From Amycolatopsis sp. EV170708-02-1 (GTDB lineage Bacteria; Actinomycetota; Actinomycetes; Mycobacteriales; Pseudonocardiaceae), in contig NZ_CP092497.1 of NCBI RefSeq assembly GCF_022479115.1, forward strand, positions 8,370,001-8,434,000: a stretch of 64,000 nucleotides of DNA. The letters run 5' to 3'. The notes below the pieces were generated by a model, which saw only the letters and a program-made list of their open reading frames with translations, made no database searches and was not told the origin of the DNA. The translations under genes were made by a program, and so were the position numbers. Shown here piece after piece: positions 44,950 to 54,959 of the stretch (position 1 is its first letter; every line of letters starts with the position of its first letter).

Positions 44950-46150
44950 CAGCCGGCACCTCCCGACAGCACACCGAAGATACCGGCGGGTCCGGTCTGT
45001 TGCGGCTGCCCGCCACCCTGCGGCGCGCTCGCCTGGCCCGCCTGAGTGCCGCCCACGCTGTCCGGGATCGGCAGCGGCGGGTTCTCGCCCGGCCCCTCGG
45101 TGCCCCCGGTCAGCCCCGGCACCGGGACGACGTCCTTGAGCGGGTTCTCGCGGCTGCGGCCGAGGTTCTTGAGGATCTCGTTCAGGTTCAGGTCGATCTT
45201 CGCGAACAGGTTGAAGTAGTCGCCCTTGACGCCGTCGTAGGCGGCGTCGCTGAACGGGAAGGTCAACAGGATCTCCAGCGCTTTCGGCAGATCCGAGCCC
45301 GCTTCGCCGAGCTTCTGCAGCGTCGGCTGCAGTGCCTTGAGGTCGGCGACGAGGTCTTCCTTGCTCTTGTTCACCGTGTCGACGGCGACACCGGAAAGGT
45401 GGTTGAGCGCGTTCAGCATCGTCACCAGCTGGCCGCGCTGCTGCTCCAGCACGCCGAGGCCGGGGCCGAGGTTGTCGACCGCGCCGACCAGCTTGTCCTT
45501 CTGGCCGTTCAGCGTGAGCGAGAGCCGGTTCAGCCCGTCGAGCGCCCGCGTGATGTTCGCGGACTGCTTGTCGAGGTTCGTGACGAGCTCGTTGGTGTTG
45601 TTCAGCAGCGCCTTGAGCTCCGGCGAGCGGCCGGTGGTGGCGTTGTTGAGTTCCTTGGTGATGGTGTTGAGCTGTTCCACCCCACCACCGTTGAGCAGCA
45701 GCGAAAGCGCGCCGAGCAGCTCCTCGACCTCGACGCTGCGGTTCGTGCGGGCCAGCGGGATCACCGCGTTGTCGGCGAGCTTTCCCTGCCCGTCGGGGGC
45801 GCGGCCAGCTCGACGTACTTCTCGCCGAGGAGGCTCGACTGCTTGACGTTGGCGAGCGCGTTCGCCGGCAGCTTCACGTCGCCGTTGACCCGGAGGGTGA
45901 CTTCGGCGTTCCAGCCGTCCGGGGTCAGGCCGATCGCTTCGACCCGGCCGATGGCGACCTCGTTGACCTTCACCCCGGCCTGCGGGGTCAGGTCGAGGAC
46001 GTCGCGGAACTGCACCTTGACGGTGTACGGGTGGTCGCCGAGTTCGGCGCCGCCGGGCAGCGGGACGTCGTAGATCCCGCTGAACCCGCAGCCGCTCAAC
46101 GTCAGCGCCGCGACGGTCCCGGAGGCGAGGAGAGCGATCTTCTTCATCAT
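44949..46150 (-). pseudogene. mceE: Mce-family lipoprotein, E position, apparent one-base deletion
   Basis: It starts MMKKIALLASGTVAALTLSG with the lipobox LSGC at the head, as in MceE/LprK lipoproteins; the MCE domain follows (HPYTVKVQFRDVLDLTPQAG). At the G tract near 45793-45797 the frame breaks after KYVELAAPP. One extra G gives DGQGKLADNAVIPLARTNRS and continues to the stop at 44949, for 400 residues. A sequence error is likely, as neighbours are intact and tightly coupled. Confidence 0.85.
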
Positions 46151-47325
46151 TTCGCCGCCGTTCCGTAGAGCTGACCGGCGATCGGCAGCGGCAGCGGCGG
46201 CAACTGGCCCGCCTGCGACGACTGGATCACCTGCGCGATGGACGGCAACGGCACCAGCCCGTCGACCAGTCCGGCGACCCCCTTGCACGCGTCGCCCAGC
46301 GCGTCGAGCGCCTCCGGGGTCTGCTTGAGCAGGTTGCACACCATCACCAGCGGCGGCTGCGTGAGCTCGTTGAGGTTGGCCCGCGCGTCGAGCGTGCCCG
46401 ACGAGGCGTTGTAGGTGTTGACCAGGTTCCCGAGGCCGACCGGGGCGACGTCGAGGATCTCGGCGAGCGCGCCGCGCTGGTCGACGAGCACCTTGGTCAC
46501 GCTGGCCAGCTTGTCCACATTGGACTTGAGCCGGTCGCGGTTCTTCTCGATGAACGCCTGCACCGCGGTGAGCGTGTCCGACAGCTGCTTCACCGTGGCC
46601 GAGAGGTTCTCCCGCTCCCCCGCGAGGAATCCGCTGACGTCGGCGAGCTGCCGCTCGAAGTCGCGGACCTGCTTGTCGCTGTTCACCAGCGTCTGTGAGA
46701 AGGAGCCGAGGTTCTCGACGGTCTTGAACAGGTCGTCCTTGTTGCCCGACAACGTGCCCGCCGCCTGGCCGAGCTTCGTGATCGTGTCGTGCAGCGCCTG
46801 CCCGTTGCCGTCGAAGTTCTTCGCGGCGGTGTCGAGCAGGTTCGACAGCGAACCGTTCTTGTTGGCGCCGTTGGGCCCGAGCGACTTGCTGACCCGGGAC
46901 AGGCTGGCGGCGAGCTCGTCGACCTCCAGCGGCACCTCGGTGCGGTCGAGGCCGATGACGGCGCCGTCGGCGATCCGCGGGCCGCCCTTGTAGGCCGGGG
47001 CGAGCTGCACGTAGCGGTCGCTGACCAGCGACGGCGACACGATGATCGCCTTCGCGTCCGCGGGCACCGCCACCGAACGGTCGTATTCGAGTTCGACGCG
47101 GACCTGGTTGCCCATCGGCTGGATCTTGGTGATCGTGCCCATGTCCACGCCGAGCATGCGGACACTGTTGCCCTCGTAGAGGCCGACCGTGCCGGCGAAA
47201 TACGCGGTCACGTGGTTGCGGCCCGCGTCCTTGAGGGTCCACCACAGCGCGCCGGCGACGACCAGCGCGAGCACGATCGCGATGGTGAAACCGCGTGCGA
47301 GGCCTGCTCCGAGACGGGTACTCAT
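46147..47325 (-). CDS. mceD: Mce-family protein, D position
   Basis: 392 residues from the ATG at 47323-47325, which overlaps the mceC stop by four bases. Membrane helix at residues 11-28, MCE domain (TAYFAGTVGLYEGNSVRMLG), coiled middle part and a C terminus with the conserved ALGDACKGVAGL segment. Its stop overlaps the mceE start. A longer start four codons upstream is possible. Confidence 0.88.
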   Translation of the reverse strand: MSTRLGAGLARGFTIAIVLALVVAGALWWTLKDAGRNHVTAYFAGTVGLYEGNSVRMLGVDMGTITKIQPMGNQVRVELEYDRSVAVPADAKAIIVSPSLVSDRYVQLAPAYKGGPRIADGAVIGLDRTEVPLEVDELAASLSRVSKSLGPNGANKNGSLSNLLDTAAKNFDGNGQALHDTITKLGQAAGTLSGNKDDLFKTVENLGSFSQTLVNSDKQVRDFERQLADVSGFLAGERENLSATVKQLSDTLTAVQAFIEKNRDRLKSNVDKLASVTKVLVDQRGALAEILDVAPVGLGNLVNTYNASSGTLDARANLNELTQPPLVMVCNLLKQTPEALDALGDACKGVAGLVDGLVPLPSIAQVIQSSQAGQLPPLPLPIAGQLYGTAAK

Positions 47326-48308
47326 TTGTCGTAGCACCCCTTCTCGTTGATCGGGCCGAACGACGGCAGGACCAGCCCGCAGATGTAGTTGTCGAACCAG
47401 CGGCCGTTGCCGATCGTGTTCGTGAACACCCGGATGAACGGCGCGAACCGCGCGATGCCCTGGCCGAGGGCGTCCTGGTTGCGCTGCAGCATCGAGGTCA
47501 GCTGGTCGAGCTGGGCGAGCACCGGGTCAAGCTGCGCGTCGTTGTCGTCGACCAGGCCCTTGAGCTGGGTGGCGAGGTTGCGCGAGCCGTCCAGCAGCGC
47601 GGAGATCGCTTCCTTGCGCTTGGCCACCTCGCCGAGCAGCTTGTTGCCGTCGGCCAGGAGCTTCTGGAACTCGGCGTCACGGTCGACGAGCGTCTGCGAG
47701 ACCTGCCGAGTGTTCGAGAGCAGGCTCGACAGCTGCGAGTCACGTTTGGCGATGGTGTCCGAGAGGCGGGAAAGGCCGGTCAGCGCGCCCTTCACGTCGG
47801 CCGGGGTGTCGGCGAAGGTCTCCGTGATGACGTCGAAGCTCTTCGCCAGCTGCGTCGTGTCGATGTCGTCGACGGTCTGCGAAAGGCCGCGGAAGGCGTC
47901 GAGCACGTCGAACGGCGACGCCGTCCGCTCACGCGGGATGGTCGAGCTCGGGTCGAGCGTGCGCTGCCCCTGCGGGTCGAGCGCCAGGTACTTCTGGCCG
48001 AGGACGGTCTTGATCTTGATCGCCGCGCTGGTCTTGTCGCCGAGCCAGGCGTCCTTGACCTTGAACGAGATCCGGACCTTGTCGCCGTCGAGCTTGATCT
48101 CCGAGACCTTGCCGACCTTCACGCCGGCGACCCGGACGTCGTTGTCCTCCTGCAGGCCCGAAGCCTCGCTGAAGTCCGCGCTGTAGGTGGTCCCGCCGCC
48201 GATCACGGGCAGGTCGTCGGAGTTGAGCGCGGCGATGAAACCGAGCAGCAGCACCGAGATACCGACCAGCGCGATCGGGATCGGATTGCGTTTCTGGAAC
48301 GACTTCAT
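47322..48308 (-). CDS. mceC: Mce-family protein, C position
   Basis: 328 residues from the ATG at 48306-48308, overlapping the mceB stop (ATGA). Membrane helix (PIPIALVGISVLLLGFIAAL), MCE domain (TTYSADFSEASGLQEDNDVR), coiled helices and the C-terminal NYICGLVLPSFGPINEKGC. A start three codons earlier is possible. Confidence 0.88.
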   Translation of the reverse strand: MKSFQKRNPIPIALVGISVLLLGFIAALNSDDLPVIGGGTTYSADFSEASGLQEDNDVRVAGVKVGKVSEIKLDGDKVRISFKVKDAWLGDKTSAAIKIKTVLGQKYLALDPQGQRTLDPSSTIPRERTASPFDVLDAFRGLSQTVDDIDTTQLAKSFDVITETFADTPADVKGALTGLSRLSDTIAKRDSQLSSLLSNTRQVSQTLVDRDAEFQKLLADGNKLLGEVAKRKEAISALLDGSRNLATQLKGLVDDNDAQLDPVLAQLDQLTSMLQRNQDALGQGIARFAPFIRVFTNTIGNGRWFDNYICGLVLPSFGPINEKGCYDK

Positions 48309-49336
48309 GCCGTGCACCTCGCCCGGTTCACCGGCAGCAGCGGCAGGTTGATCGGCTCGTTGATCAGCGGAGGCAGGGCGACGGCTCCCGTCATCTCACA
48401 GGCGAAGAAGTTGAACCAGGAGCCATAGTCGGCGGTGCGGGTCAGCGCCGTCACCTTCTGCGGCAGGAACTGGATGAAATGCTCGACGATCGGCTGGCTG
48501 TCGTTGAGGTTCTTCGACAGCGTGCCGAGCGCGGCGATGTCCTGTTTGAGCGGCTCACGGGCCTCGCCGAGGAGACCGGAGGTCGTCTTGGCGAGGGTGC
48601 CGAGCGAGTCGATGGCGTCGCCGATCGGCTCGCGGTCCGCGGCCAGCCCGGAGACCAGCTGCTGCAGCTTGACGATCAGGTCGTTCAGCTGCGGCGTGTG
48701 CGCGTTGACCGTGTCGAGCACCGAGTTCAGGTTGTCGATGACCTCGCCGATCACCTTGTCCTTGTCGGAGATCGTGGTGGCCAGCGACGCGGTGTGCTTC
48801 AACAGGCTTTCGACCGTGCCGCCCTCGCCCTGCAGGACCTGGATGACCTCGTAGGACAGCTTGTTGATGTCGTCCGGGTTGAGCGCGGTGAACAGCGGCT
48901 TGAACCCGTTGAACAACTGGGTCAGGTCGAGCGCGGGCGTGGTCCGCTCCAGCGGGATGTTCCCGCCGGGCTCCAGCGTCTTGCCGGAGGTGTCGGTGCC
49001 CTGCCCGAGCGAGAGGTAACGCTGGCCGACCAGGTTCCGGAACTTGATCTGCGCGGTCACCCCGGCGGGCAGCTTGCGGCCGGAGTCCACCTCGAACTCG
49101 ATCTCGGCCTGGCGCCGGTCGACGATGCGGACCTCCTTGACCTGCCCGACCCGGACGCCGGCGATGCGGACGTCGTCGTTGGGCAGCACGAGGGTCGCGT
49201 CACTGAACCGCGCCTTGTAGGCGTTGGTGCTGGTGGTGTTCACGTTGGCGATGCTGATCCCGAGGATGGTCGTGAACAGCACGGTGACCACGATGAAGGC
49301 GCCGAGTTTGATCAGCGGAGCGAGCAATCCCCTCAT
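48305..49336 (-). CDS. mceB: Mce-family protein, B position
   Basis: 343 residues beginning MRGLLAPLIKLGAFIVVTVL with the membrane helix; MCE domain KARFSDATLVLPNDDVRIAG, and the C terminus WFNFFACEMTGAV. It overlaps mceA and mceC by four bases each. Confidence 0.88.
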   Translation of the reverse strand: MRGLLAPLIKLGAFIVVTVLFTTILGISIANVNTTSTNAYKARFSDATLVLPNDDVRIAGVRVGQVKEVRIVDRRQAEIEFEVDSGRKLPAGVTAQIKFRNLVGQRYLSLGQGTDTSGKTLEPGGNIPLERTTPALDLTQLFNGFKPLFTALNPDDINKLSYEVIQVLQGEGGTVESLLKHTASLATTISDKDKVIGEVIDNLNSVLDTVNAHTPQLNDLIVKLQQLVSGLAADREPIGDAIDSLGTLAKTTSGLLGEAREPLKQDIAALGTLSKNLNDSQPIVEHFIQFLPQKVTALTRTADYGSWFNFFACEMTGAVALPPLINEPINLPLLPVNRARCTA

Positions 49337-50670
49337 TTGACGTGCACCTCCGCCCCTCGGTAAAGCGGGCCGACGAGCAGCGAGCCCCAGCCGGGCACGT
49401 CCGAGGCGGTCATGCCGACCTGCGGGGCGACCAGCTGCGCGAGGAAGTCCGATTCGGACGCGCTGTAGGACGGGCTACCGCCGGGCGCTCCCCCGCCGTT
49501 GTAGCCGCCGTAGTTCGCGAAGCCGTTCGACGGCGAAAGACCGTCGTTCGCCGAGCGTGCCGGCGGTTTGACCGTGCTGCCGTCCTTGATCGGGCCGTCC
49601 GGCGGGTACTGGGGGAACGGGTCCGGGAACTGCTTCAGGTCGTAGCAGCGCGGACCGCGTTTGTCCTCGAACCGCGGCTCGTCCTTGCCCGGCAGGTACG
49701 GCCCTCGGTTGACGGTGACCTCGATGGTCGCGTGCAGACCGGGCCGGTCGGTGCCCTTGCCGAGGGCCTTGTCGATCTTCGGCAGGTTGTCCGCCATCTG
49801 CCCGATCACGCACGGATACTCCGGCGCGTACTTCGCGAGCAGCTCCGCCGTCGGGCGGGCCGTGTCGGCGAGGCGGATCAGGTTGTCGGCGTTGTTCTGC
49901 AGGAACGTCTGCAGGTCCACCGAAGCCTGGGTGACGCTGCCGTAGAGGTTCGCCAGGTTCATCTTCTGGTCCACCACGGTGCGGGTGGTGGTGCTCAGGT
50001 TGTCCAAGGTCTGCACCAGGTCCGGGGCCACGGCGTTGAGGTTGTCCGAGAACTTCGCGAGCTCTTTGAGGTTCTGCTGGAGCTTCGGCTCGTGCGGGTT
50101 CAGTTCCCCGACGTAGCTGCCGAGCTGCGCGAGGGTCTGGCCGAGCTGGTCACCGCGGCCGTTGAGCGCGGTGGAGATCGCCGAAAGCGTGCTCGACAGC
50201 TTCTGCGGCTGGACGGCCTGCAGGACCGGCATCAGATGGGCGAAGGCCTGCTCCAGCTCGACCGCGCCGGACGTGCGGTCCTGGGTGATCACGTCCCCTT
50301 CCGCGATCGTCTTCTCCGAAGGCGCGTCCGGGATCTCGAGGGAAACGAACCGCTCACCGAACAACGTCTTCGGCAGGAATCGCGCCGAAACGTTCTGGGG
50401 GATCAGTTTCGCCGACTCCGGATTCAGCGCGAGCGTGAGTTCGGCGCCGTCCGGGGTCGCGTTGATCTCCTTGACCGAGCCCACGATGAGCCCGCGGACC
50501 TTCACGTCGGACTGCTTCAGCAACTGGTTCCCGATGTTGCCCGACTGCAGTTTCACGCTGACGACGGGGGTGAACGCCCGTTGGTACAGCGCGATGCTCA
50601 GCGCCACCCCGCCGATGAGCACGGCGACCAGAAGCAGGCCCAGCAGCCTGCGCCGGATTGTCGCGATCAT
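49333..50670 (-). CDS. mceA: Mce-family protein, A position
   Basis: 445 residues: membrane helix (LLGLLLVAVLIGGVALSIAL), MCE domain (TPVVSVKLQSGNIGNQLLKQ), coiled-coil region, and the A-type C terminus with the KYAPEYPCVIGQM and GRGPYLPG-like (NRGPYLPGKDEPRF) segments and a Gly/Asn/Ser-rich tail. It overlaps yrbEB and mceB. Confidence 0.88.
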   Translation of the reverse strand: MIATIRRRLLGLLLVAVLIGGVALSIALYQRAFTPVVSVKLQSGNIGNQLLKQSDVKVRGLIVGSVKEINATPDGAELTLALNPESAKLIPQNVSARFLPKTLFGERFVSLEIPDAPSEKTIAEGDVITQDRTSGAVELEQAFAHLMPVLQAVQPQKLSSTLSAISTALNGRGDQLGQTLAQLGSYVGELNPHEPKLQQNLKELAKFSDNLNAVAPDLVQTLDNLSTTTRTVVDQKMNLANLYGSVTQASVDLQTFLQNNADNLIRLADTARPTAELLAKYAPEYPCVIGQMADNLPKIDKALGKGTDRPGLHATIEVTVNRGPYLPGKDEPRFEDKRGPRCYDLKQFPDPFPQYPPDGPIKDGSTVKPPARSANDGLSPSNGFANYGGYNGGGAPGGSPSYSASESDFLAQLVAPQVGMTASDVPGWGSLLVGPLYRGAEVHVK

Positions 50671-51503
50671 CCTGCGATCCTCACCGTGACGTCGGTTCCC
50701 CAGATCGCGAAACCGATGAAGAAGTTCATGATGGACACCGTGACGATGCTCAGCCGGACCGCTTTACCGACGGCCACGCCGACACCGGCGGGGCCACCGG
50801 AGGCCCGGTAACCGAAATAGCAATGGGACAGGATGATCAAGACGCTGAACAACAGCACCTTGATGAACGAATACAACACATCCTGTGGTGGTAGGAACAG
50901 GTCGAAATAATGGTCGTAGGTACCCGCTGACTGGTTGTAGATGTAGATAACGACCAACCGGGACGCGAGATACGAACTCAGCAGGCCGATGACGTACAGC
51001 GGGATGACCGCGACGAAACCGGCGATGATCCGCGTGGTCACCAGGTACGGCAGGCTCGGCACGCCCATGACCTCGAGCGCGTCGATCTCCTCCGAGATCC
51101 GCATCGCGCCGAGCTGGGCGGTGAACCCGGCGCCGACGGTCGCCGAAAGCGCGAGCCCGGCGACCAGCGGGGCGATCTCGCGGGTGTTGAAGAACGCGGT
51201 CAGGAAGCCGGTGAAGGCAGAGGTGCCGATCGAGTTCAGCGCCGAGTAGCCCTGGAGACCGACAAGGACACCGGTGAACAGCGTCAGGCCGACCATCACG
51301 CCGACCGTGCCGCCGATGACCGCGAGCGAGCCGGAGCCGAAGCTCACTTCGGCCAGCAGTCGCAGAACTTCTTTCATGTAGCGGCGAAGCGTCCTCGGCG
51401 TCCACAGCAACGCGCGGCCGTAGAACGACATCTGGTCGCCGAGGTTGTCCAGAGTCTGCAATGGACGGTTGGCAACCCCCTTGGCGCGTGTAAGGAAGGT
51501 CAT
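50667..51503 (-). CDS. yrbEB: YrbEB-type permease of the Mce transporter
   Basis: 278 residues with five to six membrane segments and the MlaE-type core ISEEIDALEVMGVPSLPYLV. With YrbEA it forms the inner-membrane permease that works with the MceG-like ATPase. It lies three bases after yrbEA. Confidence 0.9.
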   Translation of the reverse strand: MTFLTRAKGVANRPLQTLDNLGDQMSFYGRALLWTPRTLRRYMKEVLRLLAEVSFGSGSLAVIGGTVGVMVGLTLFTGVLVGLQGYSALNSIGTSAFTGFLTAFFNTREIAPLVAGLALSATVGAGFTAQLGAMRISEEIDALEVMGVPSLPYLVTTRIIAGFVAVIPLYVIGLLSSYLASRLVVIYIYNQSAGTYDHYFDLFLPPQDVLYSFIKVLLFSVLIILSHCYFGYRASGGPAGVGVAVGKAVRLSIVTVSIMNFFIGFAIWGTDVTVRIAG

Positions 51504-51506
51504 GCG

Positions 51507-52301
51507 TCAGTCCAGCTTTCCGGGCACGATCTGCAGGTAGATCAGCGTGATCACGAAGTTCACCACGAACAGCATGAGGAACGTGATGACGACCGACTGG
51601 TTCACCGCGTCGCCGACGCCCTTCGGGCCGCCGGACGGGTTCAGTCCCCGGTACGAGGCGACGACCGCGGCGATGAAGCCGAAGATCAGCGCCTTCAGCT
51701 CGCCGACCCAGAGGTCCGGCAGCTGGGCCAGCGCGGAGAAGCTCGCCAGGTACGCGCCCGGCGTCCCGCCCTGGAGGACGACGTTGAAGAAGTAACCGCC
51801 GAGCACGCCGATGACGCTGACCATGCCGTTCAGCAGGAGCGCCACCAGCATCATCGCGAGCACGCGCGGCACGATCAGCCGCTGCACCGCGGAGACGCCG
51901 AGCACCTCCATGGCGTCGATCTCTTCCCGGATGGTCCGCGCGCCGATGTCCGCGCAGACCGCGCTACCGCCGGCGCCCGCGACCAGCAGCGCCGTGACCA
52001 GCGGGCTGGCCTGCTGCACGGTGGCGAGCACCGACCCGGCGCCCGTGTAGGACTGGGCGCCGAGCTGGCGGGCGAGCGATCCGAACTGCAGCGAGATGAC
52101 TGCGCCGAACGGGATCGCGACGAGCGCCGTCGGCAGGATCGTGACGCTCGCGATGAACCAGGCCTGCTGGATGAACTCCCGCAGCTGGAACGGGCGCTGG
52201 AAAATGCCACGAACGATGTCGAGGCCGAGAGCGAACAGGTTCCCGGTCTCGCGCACCATGCCGATCCCGGGAATCTTCGCCGATGAAGCGGAAGAGCTCA
52301 C
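51507..52301 (-). CDS. yrbEA: YrbEA-type permease of the Mce transporter
   Basis: 264 residues, beginning at a GTG that overlaps the end of the ATPase gene. Five to six membrane segments, with ARTIREEIDAMEVLGVSAVQ, the MlaE coupling loop that contacts the ATPase. Confidence 0.9.
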   Translation of the reverse strand: MSSSASSAKIPGIGMVRETGNLFALGLDIVRGIFQRPFQLREFIQQAWFIASVTILPTALVAIPFGAVISLQFGSLARQLGAQSYTGAGSVLATVQQASPLVTALLVAGAGGSAVCADIGARTIREEIDAMEVLGVSAVQRLIVPRVLAMMLVALLLNGMVSVIGVLGGYFFNVVLQGGTPGAYLASFSALAQLPDLWVGELKALIFGFIAAVVASYRGLNPSGGPKGVGDAVNQSVVITFLMLFVVNFVITLIYLQIVPGKLD

Positions 52302-53467
52302 GCGCCACCTGACCCCGGATCTTGTGGCCGCAGGCGGTGGTTGCCCGCTCTCCCGGGGTGCGGGATGTGGGCGACCTGGTCGTCGGGCAGCTGGCCCTGG
52401 TGGTGGTTCGGGATGGAGCTCTCGGCGGGCGCCGACCGGTGGCCGGCGGCCGCGAGGCGCTGCGGGCGGACGCCGTAGCGCTGCTGTTCCTCCGGGGAGA
52501 GCGACTCGATGATGCTCTGCTGCGCCTCCGGCGGGAGACCGTGCAGGATCTGCATGACGCGGTCCTTGCGGCGGACAGCGCCCATCCGGGTCGGCACGCC
52601 GGGCGTCGGCTGCATCTGCGGCGGCACCCCGCTGACGTCCTCGACACCGCCCGCGTGGTGGCCGGCCTCGAACATCGCGCGCTCCGCGGCGAGCTGGGCC
52701 GAGTCCTTCTCCTCGCTCATCCCGATGGGGCCGTCCATCTTGCCGTTGAGGAACTGTTTGACGACCGGCTCCTCGCTGGTCAGCAGCACCTCGCGCGGGC
52801 CGAACATGACCAGTTCCTTGCGGAAGAGCATGCCCAGGTTGTCCGGGACGGTGCGGGCGAGGTTGATGTTGTGCGTGACGATCAGGAACGTCGCGTCGAT
52901 CTGCGCGTTGACGTCCAGGAAGAGCTGGGAGATGTAGGTGGTGCGGACCGGGTCGAGACCGGAGTCCGGCTCGTCGACCAGGATGATCTGCGGGTCAAGC
53001 ACCAGCGCGCGGGCGAGACCGGCGCGTTTGCGCATACCGCCGGAGATCTCGCCGGGCAGCTTCTTGTCGGCGCCGTTGAGACCGGTCATCTCGAGCTTCT
53101 CGAGCACGATCCGGCGGACCTCGGTCTCCGACTTCTTCGTGTGCTCCCGCAGGGGGAAGGCCACGTTGTCGTAGAGGTTCATCGAGCCGAACAGCGCGCC
53201 GTCCTGGAAAAGGACGCCGAAGAGCTTGCGCACCTCGTAGAGCTGGTGTTCGGAGCACGTCACGATGTCGACGCCGTTGATCATGCAGCGGCCCTTGTCG
53301 GGCTTGAGCAGACCGATCATCGACTTCAAGAAGACGGACTTACCGGTTCCGGACGGTCCGAGCATCGCCGAGACCTCGCCCGGAGGCAGGGTCAGCGTGA
53401 CGTCCCGCCAGATGGCCTGCTTACCGAAGGACTTGGAAAGACCTTCGATGACCACCTCGGCACCCAT
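52298..53467 (-). CDS. mkl: Mce transporter ATPase, MceG/Mkl type
   Basis: 389 residues from the ATG at 53465-53467 (GGAGG upstream). Walker A is GPSGTGKSV, signature ISGGMRKRAGLARAL, Walker B IILVDEPDSGLDP, and H-loop VTHN. The C-terminal extension (about 100 residues) is typical of MceG-like proteins. It heads the yrbE-mce operon, so this transporter has its own ATPase. In M. tuberculosis, mkl is not linked to mce genes but lies between rplL and rpoB. Confidence 0.9.
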   Translation of the reverse strand: MGAEVVIEGLSKSFGKQAIWRDVTLTLPPGEVSAMLGPSGTGKSVFLKSMIGLLKPDKGRCMINGVDIVTCSEHQLYEVRKLFGVLFQDGALFGSMNLYDNVAFPLREHTKKSETEVRRIVLEKLEMTGLNGADKKLPGEISGGMRKRAGLARALVLDPQIILVDEPDSGLDPVRTTYISQLFLDVNAQIDATFLIVTHNINLARTVPDNLGMLFRKELVMFGPREVLLTSEEPVVKQFLNGKMDGPIGMSEEKDSAQLAAERAMFEAGHHAGGVEDVSGVPPQMQPTPGVPTRMGAVRRKDRVMQILHGLPPEAQQSIIESLSPEEQQRYGVRPQRLAAAGHRSAPAESSIPNHHQGQLPDDQVAHIPHPGRAGNHRLRPQDPGSGGA

Positions 53468-53726
53468 CGCACCTCCAGGAGCTGTTCCGCGTCGTCGCGC
53501 ACTGCCTTCCCGTGCCACTGGCCCGAGAGGACGCATGCGTTCGCGCAGCGATACCCGCGTCAACCAGGTGCAACGAGCTGAGTGCGAACAGGTTACTCAC
53601 CAGTTTTCTTTTCTGGCCAGACCCGCGGGTAACTTTTCGCGCAGCCCGCCGCCTGCCCGTGCACCGCTTGCAGCACCGTAGTGCACGTCACTCCCGCGCG
53701 CAGATCCACGACCTGCCCCTGCCCAG

Positions 53727-53873
53727 GCCGGATCGCGATTAGGGGGCTAAACGCAGGTCAGGGCCCCCGCCGCCCTCCGCCCGCACAGATCGCCTTTCGC
53801 GGGCTAAACGCGATCCGGCGCCCTGATGCTTAGCGTGGCTACGCGTCGCGATCAGGGGCTAAACGCAGGTCGG
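53727..53873. repeat. Three palindromic repeats between mkl and rplL
   Basis: Copies at 53727-53760 (centre GGGG), 53786-53819 (GATCGCCTTTCG, CGGG, CTAAACGCGATCC) and a damaged one at 53846-53873 (GCGATCAGGGGCTAAACGCA). A possible remnant lies at 53826-53845. The remaining part of this gap (53468-53726) should hold the promoter of the mce operon, not identified. Confidence 0.88.
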
Positions 53874-53886
53874 GGCGTCGACAGCA

Positions 53887-53920
53887 AAGGGGCGGGCATC
53901 CGTGTGGATGCCCGCCCCTT
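53887..53920 (-). terminator. Terminator after rplL
   Basis: A perfect 15-base-pair stem, AAGGGGCGGGCATCC with GGATGCCCGCCCCTT, with a four-base loop, about 36 bases past the rplL stop. Confidence 0.85.
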
Positions 53921-53955
53921 CGACGGTGCTGCGGTAGGCGCTGACGCGCCCGAGA

Positions 53956-54342
53956 TCACTTGATGGCGATCTTGGCGCCCGCGGCCTCGAGCTTCTCCTT
54001 GGCGGCCTCGGCGGCCTCCTTGTCGACCTTCTCCAGGAGGGCCTTGGGAGCGGCCTCGACCAGCTCCTTGGCCTCCTTCAGGCCCAGACCGGAGACGACC
54101 TCACGGACGACCTTGATGACCTGGATCTTCTTGTCACCGGCGGACTCGAGGACGACGTCGAACTCGTCCTGCTCCTCGGCGGCCGCGGCGGGGGCGGCAC
54201 CCGGGGCGGCGGCGACGACGGCAGCCGGGGCGGCCGCGGTCACGTCGAAGGTGGTCTCGAATTCCTTCACGAACTCGGACAGCTCAAGAAGGGTGAGCTC
54301 CTTGAAGGCGTCGATCAGCTCGGCGGTGCTCAGCTTCGCCAT
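53956..54342 (-). CDS. rplL: 50S ribosomal protein L7/L12
   Basis: 128 residues, forming the stalk that recruits GTPase factors. N-terminal dimerisation helix ([18 protein letters not shown]), Ala-rich hinge ([16 protein letters not shown]) and the C-terminal domain [20 protein letters not shown]. 48 bases after rplJ. Confidence 0.97.
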   Translation of the reverse strand: MAKLSTAELIDAFKELTLLELSEFVKEFETTFDVTAAAPAAVVAAAPGAAPAAAAEEQDEFDVVLESAGDKKIQVIKVVREVVSGLGLKEAKELVEAAPKALLEKVDKEAAEAAKEKLEAAGAKIAIK

Positions 54343-54390
54343 GGTGGCTTTCCTCTCTGAAACGAACTAAAAGTTCGGGGGTGGGGGTGT

Positions 54391-54942
54391 TCAGCTCTCG
54401 GCGGGTGCTTCGGCTGCTTCGGTACCGGCGTTGCGCTGCTTCTCCTCCAGCGCGGCAGCCAGGCGGGCGACCTGGGACGCCGGCGCCTGGAACAGCGCGG
54501 CGGCCTGGGACAGCTTCGCCTTGAACGCGCCCGCCGCCTTGGCGAGCAGGACCTCACGGCTGTCGAGATCGGCGATCTGGTTGATCTCGTCCACGGACAG
54601 CGTCTTGCCGTCCATGTAGCCGCCCTTGATCACAAGCGCGTTGTTGTCCTTCGCGAAGTCGCGAAGCGCCTTCGCGGCGTCAACAGCTTCACCTTCGACG
54701 AAGGCGATCGCGGTCGGGCCGACGAACAGGTCCTCGAGACCCTCGATTCCGGCGTCCGTGGCGGCACGCTGGACAAGGGTGTTCTTCGCGACCCGGTACT
54801 TGGCATTGGTGCCGAGAGCGCGGCGCAGCTGGGACAGCTGGGACACGGAGAGGCCGGTGTACTGGGTAACGACTGTGGCCGAGCTGGTGCGGAAGCGCTC
54901 CGCGATCTCGGCGACGGCCGCCTCCTTGTCGGGCTTCGCCAT
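54391..54942 (-). CDS. rplJ: 50S ribosomal protein L10
   Basis: 183 residues; anchors L7/L12 to the ribosome. It begins [17 protein letters not shown] and has [16 protein letters not shown] and [15 protein letters not shown] structured leader upstream suggests autoregulation by L10. Confidence 0.97.
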   Translation of the reverse strand: MAKPDKEAAVAEIAERFRTSSATVVTQYTGLSVSQLSQLRRALGTNAKYRVAKNTLVQRAATDAGIEGLEDLFVGPTAIAFVEGEAVDAAKALRDFAKDNNALVIKGGYMDGKTLSVDEINQIADLDSREVLLAKAAGAFKAKLSQAAALFQAPASQVARLAAALEEKQRNAGTEAAEAPAES

Positions 54943-54959
54943 GGTCGCCTCCTCTCTTG

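Noticed and set aside
45761-47245. A 494-codon frame across mceD and the start of mceE
   Set aside because: Only its last 130 codons are real (the beginning of mceE, before the frame break). The rest is an out-of-frame reading of mceD.
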